From: UBA6522 sp965205045 | GTDB taxonomy: Bacteria > Pseudomonadota > Gammaproteobacteria > Steroidobacterales > Rariloculaceae | Length of the DNA: 64,000 bases | Assembly: GCA_965205045.1 (NCBI GenBank) | Contig: OZ242031.1 | Location: forward strand, 1,550,001 to 1,614,000 | Reading direction: 5' to 3' | Shown: piece by piece, positions 59,970 through 64,000 of the stretch | How the letters are laid out: every line of letters begins with the position of its first letter | Position numbering within the stretch: the first letter of the stretch is position 1 | Made by a program: the position numbers and the translations under genes | Notes under the pieces: model-generated | Told to the model about the DNA's origin: nothing | The model's input: only the letters and a program-made list of their open reading frames with translations | Databases searched by the model: none

Positions 59970-61358
59970 ATGCAGGGCAGATTGATCGCCGTCTCCAACC
60001 GCGTGGCCATCCCCACGGCCGGCAAGGTCGCGGGCGGACTCGCCGTCGGGGTGCTGGCGGCGCTGGAAGAGCAGGGCGGCATCTGGTTCGGCTGGAGCGG
60101 GCAGAAGACCGGCCAGGACCCGCGCGACCCCGTTCTCGAAGTCCGCGGGCGCATCACCTACGCCACGATCGATCTCAAGACAGAGGATTTCGAGAACTAC
60201 TACAACGGTTTCTCCAACAACAGCCTCTGGCCGCTGTGCCACTACATGCTCGGATTCTTCTCCTTCCGGCGTTTCCAGTACGACGCCTACTGCAGGGTGA
60301 ACGAACTCTTCGCCCGCAAGCTCGTCCCGCTCCTCGATCCCAACGACATCATCTGGGTGCACGACTATCACCTGATCCCCCTGGCCGCGGAACTGCGCAG
60401 GGCCGGCGTGACCAACCCGATCGGGTTCTTTCTCCACGTGCCCTTCCCCAGCTTCGACGCCCTGCGCGCGCTTCCCCCGTACGAACACCTGCTTCGCTCC
60501 ATGTCGTCCTACGACGTGATCGGATTTCAGACGGAGACCGACCTGCGCGCCTTCCAGGATTCCATGGGGCAACCCGAGATCGGCGGGCGGCTGCTGACCG
60601 ACCGGCGCATAGAAGCCTACGGACGAACCTTCCGGGCGGACGTCTTCCCCATTGGCGTGGATGTGGACGATTGCCGCGGCCTGGCCGCGAAGAATCTCGA
60701 CGACCGCCGCGTTCACCGTCTGACCGACAGCCTGCGGGAACGCAAACTGATCATGGGCGTCGACCGGCTGGACTACAGCAAGGGGCTGGAATTGCGTTTT
60801 CGATCGTTCCAGCGCTTGCTGAAGAAGTATCCCACCAATCGGGGGCAGGTCGTATTCCTGCAGATTGCCCCGCCCACCCGCACCGGCGTGCGGGCCTACG
60901 ACGCGATCCGCGAGGAACTGGAGCGCACGTCCGGCAACATCAACGGGCGCTTTGCCGAGATGGACTGGGTACCCATCCGCTACCTCAACCGTGCCTATGA
61001 CCGCGGCGTGCTGATGTCGCTGCTGCGGCTGACGGATATCGGCCTGGTCACGCCCATTCGCGACGGCATGAACCTGGTCGCCAAGGAATACCTGGCCACG
61101 CAGGATCCGGACGACCCGGGCGTGCTGGTGCTGTCGACGCTGGCAGGTGCGGCCCAGGAACTCGCCGGGGCCGTGCTGGTCAACCCCTATGACCGGGAGG
61201 GCGTCGCCGACGGCATGCAGCAGGCAGTGGAAATGCGCCTGGAGGAGCGGCGGGAACGGTTCCAGTCCATGATCGGAATACTGCAACGCAACGATATCCA
61301 TGCCTGGTGCAGCCGATTCATCGATTCGCTTCAGCGCGCACACGCAACACATGGTTGA
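59970..61358 (+). CDS. otsA: Alpha,alpha-trehalose-phosphate synthase
   Basis: 462-residue GT20 glycosyltransferase joining UDP-glucose and glucose-6-phosphate. LIAVSNRVAIPTAGKVAGGL and GIWFGWSGQ form the N-terminal acceptor site; VHDYHLIPLAAELRRAGV, GFFLHVPFPSFDAL, GVDRLDYSKGLELRFRSF and the C-terminal DGMNLVAKEYLATQD (nucleotide-sugar site) are classical. ATG 59970. The 135-base gap after the GH15 gene is GC-rich and gene-free. It completes the trehalose operon. Confidence 0.95.
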   Translation: MQGRLIAVSNRVAIPTAGKVAGGLAVGVLAALEEQGGIWFGWSGQKTGQDPRDPVLEVRGRITYATIDLKTEDFENYYNGFSNNSLWPLCHYMLGFFSFRRFQYDAYCRVNELFARKLVPLLDPNDIIWVHDYHLIPLAAELRRAGVTNPIGFFLHVPFPSFDALRALPPYEHLLRSMSSYDVIGFQTETDLRAFQDSMGQPEIGGRLLTDRRIEAYGRTFRADVFPIGVDVDDCRGLAAKNLDDRRVHRLTDSLRERKLIMGVDRLDYSKGLELRFRSFQRLLKKYPTNRGQVVFLQIAPPTRTGVRAYDAIREELERTSGNINGRFAEMDWVPIRYLNRAYDRGVLMSLLRLTDIGLVTPIRDGMNLVAKEYLATQDPDDPGVLVLSTLAGAAQELAGAVLVNPYDREGVADGMQQAVEMRLEERRERFQSMIGILQRNDIHAWCSRFIDSLQRAHATHG

Positions 61359-61376
61359 CCGGAACGGCACGACACG

Positions 61377-62189
61377 ATGACTACCGTCCAAAACGGATCG
61401 CCGACACAGGGAAGGCATGAGGCCGGCGCCCGGGGAGGCCGGCCGCTCCGGCGATGGCCGATGCTGCTGGCTGCAGCCATCGCCCTGGCGCCATCCATCG
61501 CCACGCCCGCGGATCCGGAGACCTGCGTGATCCTGCTGCACGGACTCGGCCGCACGCCCCTGTCCATGCTGCCGCTGAAATTCGCCCTGGACCTCGAAGG
61601 GTACCGGACGGTGAACCAGGGTTACCCCTCGCTCGCCCAGCCGATCGAAGAGCTTTCCGCCACGCATGTCGCGGAGGCGCTGGCGAAGTGCGCGTCGGGT
61701 CCGGATGCGCCCGTCCACTTCGTGGCCCACTCGCTGGGAGGGATCCTGGTACGCCATTACCTGCAGGATAACGACGTACCGGAGGGCAGCCGGATGGTGA
61801 TGCTCGGTCCGCCCAACAACGGCAGCGAACTGATCGACGAGTTCGCCGACGATCCCTGGTTTGCCGTCATGGGTCCGGCCGCGCAGCAGTTGGGTACCGG
61901 CGCCGACGGCGTGCCGAGCAGTCTGGGTCCGGTGGATATCGAGATCGGCGTCATCGCGGGCACCCGCACGGGCCTCGATGCGTTGCTGCAGCAATCCGCA
62001 CCGCTGCCCGAACCCAACGACGGCAAGGTCAGCCTGGACAGCGCGCGCATCGAGGAGATGCGGGACTTTCTCGCCGTCGACGAAACCCACACGTTCATCC
62101 TGACGGACGGCGACGTGATGGAGCAGGCGATCGCGTTCCTCGAGAACGGCCGATTCCTGCCGGAAGACGAGGAGGGTGACGCCGAATGA
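61377..62189 (+). CDS. Exported alpha/beta hydrolase, lipase/esterase-like
   Basis: 270-residue hydrolase. An N-terminal signal segment (MLLAAAIALAPSIATPAD) precedes CVILLHGLGRTPLSMLPL (oxyanion strand) and the nucleophile elbow HFVAHSLGGILVRHY with catalytic Ser. A late SARIEEMRDFLAVDETHTFI contains the likely catalytic His; Asp candidates lie between. A GPPNNGSELIDEF lid-type sequence is typical of lipase-like family members. ATG 61377 is 18 bases after otsA. It overlaps xdhC by ATGA-like spacing. Confidence 0.85.
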   Translation: MTTVQNGSPTQGRHEAGARGGRPLRRWPMLLAAAIALAPSIATPADPETCVILLHGLGRTPLSMLPLKFALDLEGYRTVNQGYPSLAQPIEELSATHVAEALAKCASGPDAPVHFVAHSLGGILVRHYLQDNDVPEGSRMVMLGPPNNGSELIDEFADDPWFAVMGPAAQQLGTGADGVPSSLGPVDIEIGVIAGTRTGLDALLQQSAPLPEPNDGKVSLDSARIEEMRDFLAVDETHTFILTDGDVMEQAIAFLENGRFLPEDEEGDAE

Positions 62190-63250
62190 GCACCCGCGGG
62201 CTCATTCGAACCTTCGAACGCTGGCGCCGGACCGGAGAACCCATGGTCCTTGCGACGGTGTACGAGACCATCGGTTCCACCTACAGCAAGGCCGGCCACC
62301 GGATACTGATCGCCGCCAACGGCGACTACCAGGGCCTGGTGAGCGGCGGCTGCCTGGAAGGCGATCTGGCCGAGCGCGCCCGCAGCGTCATGGAAGCCGG
62401 CGAGCCGCTGGCGATCAGTTTCGACATGCGCGACGAGGCCGATGACCTGTGGGGGCTGGGCGTGGGCTGCAATGGGCTCATCCGCGTCTTCCTGCAACCG
62501 CTGACGGAAGCGGAGGACTACCAGCCCTTTGCCGACATCGCCCGGGGGCTGCTGGAGGCAACCCCGGCCGTGGTGGCGACGGTCATTGCCGGGGCTGACG
62601 GGGACGGGCTCCCACCGGGTGCGACGCTGGTCTGGAACGGCGGCGATGCGCAGTCCGGGGCACTGGAACGCCTGGTGCCGGGATGCCGCGACGCCCGCGC
62701 GGCCGGCAACGCCATGTACCGCAGGGAGTCAGATGGCGCGGCCGTGCTCTACGCGCCCATCAAGCCCGTCCGGCGGCTGCTGGTCCTCGGTGCCGGCCTG
62801 GACGCGGTGCCCGTGGTCAACATGGCGGCGGAACTGGGCTGGCGGGTCACGGTCGCCGATCACCGCCCCGCCTACCTGGAGAAAGGCGGTTTCGAATCGG
62901 CCGAAGACGCCCGGCTGATCGATCCTGCGCGGATGAGCCGCGAGGTGGAACCGGACCGCTTCGACGCCATCATCGTCATGAGCCATCACCTGATGACCGA
63001 CCAGGCCTACCTGGAACAGCTTGCCGATGTGCAGGCAGGCTACCTGGGCGTATTGGGACCGAAGGACCGCCGCGAGCGGCTGCTTGCGGCGCTCGGTGAC
63101 GCCGGCGAGAGGCTGCAGGGTCGATTGAAGGGCCCGGTGGGCCTGGACATCGGCGCCGACGACCCGGAATCCATCGCCCTGTCGCTGCTGGCGGAGATGC
63201 ACGCGGTGCTCGCCGGCGCATCGGGCCAGACGTTGACCGCCGCGGATTGA
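62186..63250 (+). CDS. XdhC/CoxI-family molybdenum cofactor insertion protein
   Basis: 354-residue XdhC-type chaperone that binds and sulfurates Moco before insertion into xanthine dehydrogenase-family enzymes. MVLATVYETIGSTYSKAGHR, GLVSGGCLEGDLAERAR and LWGLGVGCNGLIRVFLQP mark the N-terminal domain; RLLVLGAGLDAVPVVNMAAE, LGWRVTVADHRPAYLE is the Rossmann domain, with VMSHHLMTDQAYLEQL and YLGVLGPKDRRERLL later. The molybdoenzyme itself is not in view. moeA lies convergent beyond the small inverted-repeat element. Confidence 0.92.
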   Translation: MSTRGLIRTFERWRRTGEPMVLATVYETIGSTYSKAGHRILIAANGDYQGLVSGGCLEGDLAERARSVMEAGEPLAISFDMRDEADDLWGLGVGCNGLIRVFLQPLTEAEDYQPFADIARGLLEATPAVVATVIAGADGDGLPPGATLVWNGGDAQSGALERLVPGCRDARAAGNAMYRRESDGAAVLYAPIKPVRRLLVLGAGLDAVPVVNMAAELGWRVTVADHRPAYLEKGGFESAEDARLIDPARMSREVEPDRFDAIIVMSHHLMTDQAYLEQLADVQAGYLGVLGPKDRRERLLAALGDAGERLQGRLKGPVGLDIGADDPESIALSLLAEMHAVLAGASGQTLTAAD

Positions 63251-63305
63251 TCCAAAGGCCCTGCTATCCCGCCCCGATCAATCCCGCAGTCAGCGCGGGA
63301 ACGCG

Positions 63306-63437
63306 CTAGTGTAGCGTCTCGCAAATAGCTTTACGTTTAAGTGCACGGGGCAATCGTGATAACTTATTGATTACATTAATTTTGTCTGACAGGCATGGAA
63401 AAAGAATCGGTAAGAAATTTGCGAGACAGTACACTAG
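63306..63437. mobile_element. Second MITE-like element flanked by CTAG
   Basis: An AT-rich element of about 124 bases between CTAG at 63306-63309 and 63434-63437. Its ends are inverted: left CTAGTGTAGCGTCTCGCAAA and the reverse complement of the right end, CTAGTGTACTGTCTCGCAAA, differ at two positions. The interior has no coding frame. It shares target type and architecture with the element at 17367-17477, though end sequences differ. Confidence 0.75.
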
Positions 63438-63474
63438 CTCAGGCGTTGCGCGGCCAGCCGCGCAAGCGCTGCCG

Positions 63475-64000
63475 CTACCAGCGGAACAGCCGGGCCGGGG
63501 TGCCCGCCGGGAAAAGGTCGGCGCCCCGCGGCAACTCGATGAAGCCGTCCGTGGCGCCAAGCGCTGCGTAGTCCCCGGACGTGTTGGTGGGCCGGGGGTC
63601 CGCCTGCATGGCGCCGGATGGGTCAGCGCGCAGTTTCACGGGAAGGAACCAGGCGAGATCCGCCGCGAACTTCACGTCCTCCGCCAACCGCACCCACTCT
63701 TCGGTCTCCGGATCGGCGCCCATGGCCTTCCACAGCGCCGGCACCACGTAGCGGATCAGGCAGACGAGCGTGGAAACCGGATTTCCCGGCAAGGCGAACA
63801 CGGGTCTGGACGCCTGGCTGACGCCGAACCACATGGGGCGGCCGGGGCGCTGCTCGATCCGGTGAAAGACGAGTTCCACGCCCAGCCTTTCGAGCACGCC
63901 GGGCACAAAGTCGTACTTGCCCATGGACACGCCGCCGGTGAGGACCACGACATCGTTCCGATCGTGCAGTCGCGCAATGGATTCGAGGATTTCGGCCGGG
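63475..64000 (-). CDS. moeA: Molybdopterin molybdenumtransferase, 5' part outside window
   Basis: C-terminal 175 residues of MoeA, which inserts molybdenum into adenylylated molybdopterin. VVVLTGGVSMGKYDFVPGVL, FHRIEQRPGRPMWFG and PVFALPGNPVSTLVCLIRYV are the MoCF-domain motifs; the C-terminal domain IV follows (LPRGADLFPAGTPARLFRW). The frame is open at the window edge. Together with modBC and xdhC it shows that molybdoenzymes are used. Confidence 0.95.
   Translation of the reverse strand, partial: PAEILESIARLHDRNDVVVLTGGVSMGKYDFVPGVLERLGVELVFHRIEQRPGRPMWFGVSQASRPVFALPGNPVSTLVCLIRYVVPALWKAMGADPETEEWVRLAEDVKFAADLAWFLPVKLRADPSGAMQADPRPTNTSGDYAALGATDGFIELPRGADLFPAGTPARLFRW

Noticed and set aside
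57612..62090. 1492-codon open frame antisense to the trehalose operon
   Set aside because: It is antisense to four well-supported genes. Long antisense frames are common in GC-rich DNA with third-position bias, and the protein shows no domain.

Overview
The window is high-GC DNA from a Gram-negative, probably marine or host-associated gammaproteobacterium. The evidence is TonB-dependent outer-membrane receptors, lipobox lipoproteins, a Fur-type heme operon, TRAP transporters, an arylsulfatase and a GH32 fructan hydrolase. Lineage is inferred from gene content only. Many starts are GTG or TTG, and genes often overlap by ATGA or TTGA. No rRNA, convincing tRNA or CRISPR array was seen.

Layout. 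1-9 kb: the 3' part of a TonB receptor, a large lipoprotein built from five repeated modules, and a convergent GH32/LamG lipoprotein that ends in a related module; together they look like a fructan (levan/inulin-type) utilisation locus. 9-15.6 kb: VOC protein, HlyD/MacA-like adaptor with an FtsX permease (no ATPase), GNAT acetyltransferase, atypical Nramp-family transporter and a broken CNT nucleoside transporter. 15.6-20.3 kb: a mobile/defence graveyard with intact HigBA, VapB with a truncated VapC, and a STAND-type NTPase pseudogene carrying a small inverted-repeat element and a full IS5-family element at CTAG sites. It also holds an IS1595 transposase tail and a deleted DNA methyltransferase fused in frame to the tail of an unrelated gene. 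20.3-27 kb: arylsulfatase, cupin protein, deleted TctC gene, and a minus-strand cluster of secreted proteins with a partial duplication. 27.3-31 kb: aromatic aminotransferase, MFS transporter and two small proteins.

31-36.4 kb is a complete Fur-boxed heme uptake operon (receptor, HmuT, HmuU, HmuV, IsdG-like monooxygenase). 36.5-44.6 kb: a second FtsX permease, aldehyde dehydrogenase, a striking nested inverted-repeat element, a LigI-like amidohydrolase with TRAP DctQM, and modBC without modA. 44.7-47.5 kb: MqsA-like regulator, UbiX with an extra C-terminal domain, folE and VapBC. 47.8-55.8 kb: a four-gene overlapping operon of DrmA- and DrmB-like proteins, an SF1 helicase and an unrecognised protein. 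This is a DISARM-like defence system that lacks the usual methyltransferase and PLD nuclease, and it is the best candidate for a new system here. 55.9-64 kb: YbjQ, a coiled-coil repeat protein, a trehalose operon (otsB, GH15, otsA), a lipase-like hydrolase, XdhC, a second small inverted-repeat element and the 3' part of moeA.

Working together: heme import and degradation (31-36 kb), trehalose metabolism (57-61 kb), molybdenum use (modBC, xdhC, moeA), and a defence/toxin-antitoxin island (44.8-55.8 kb) that mirrors the decayed island at 15.7-20 kb.
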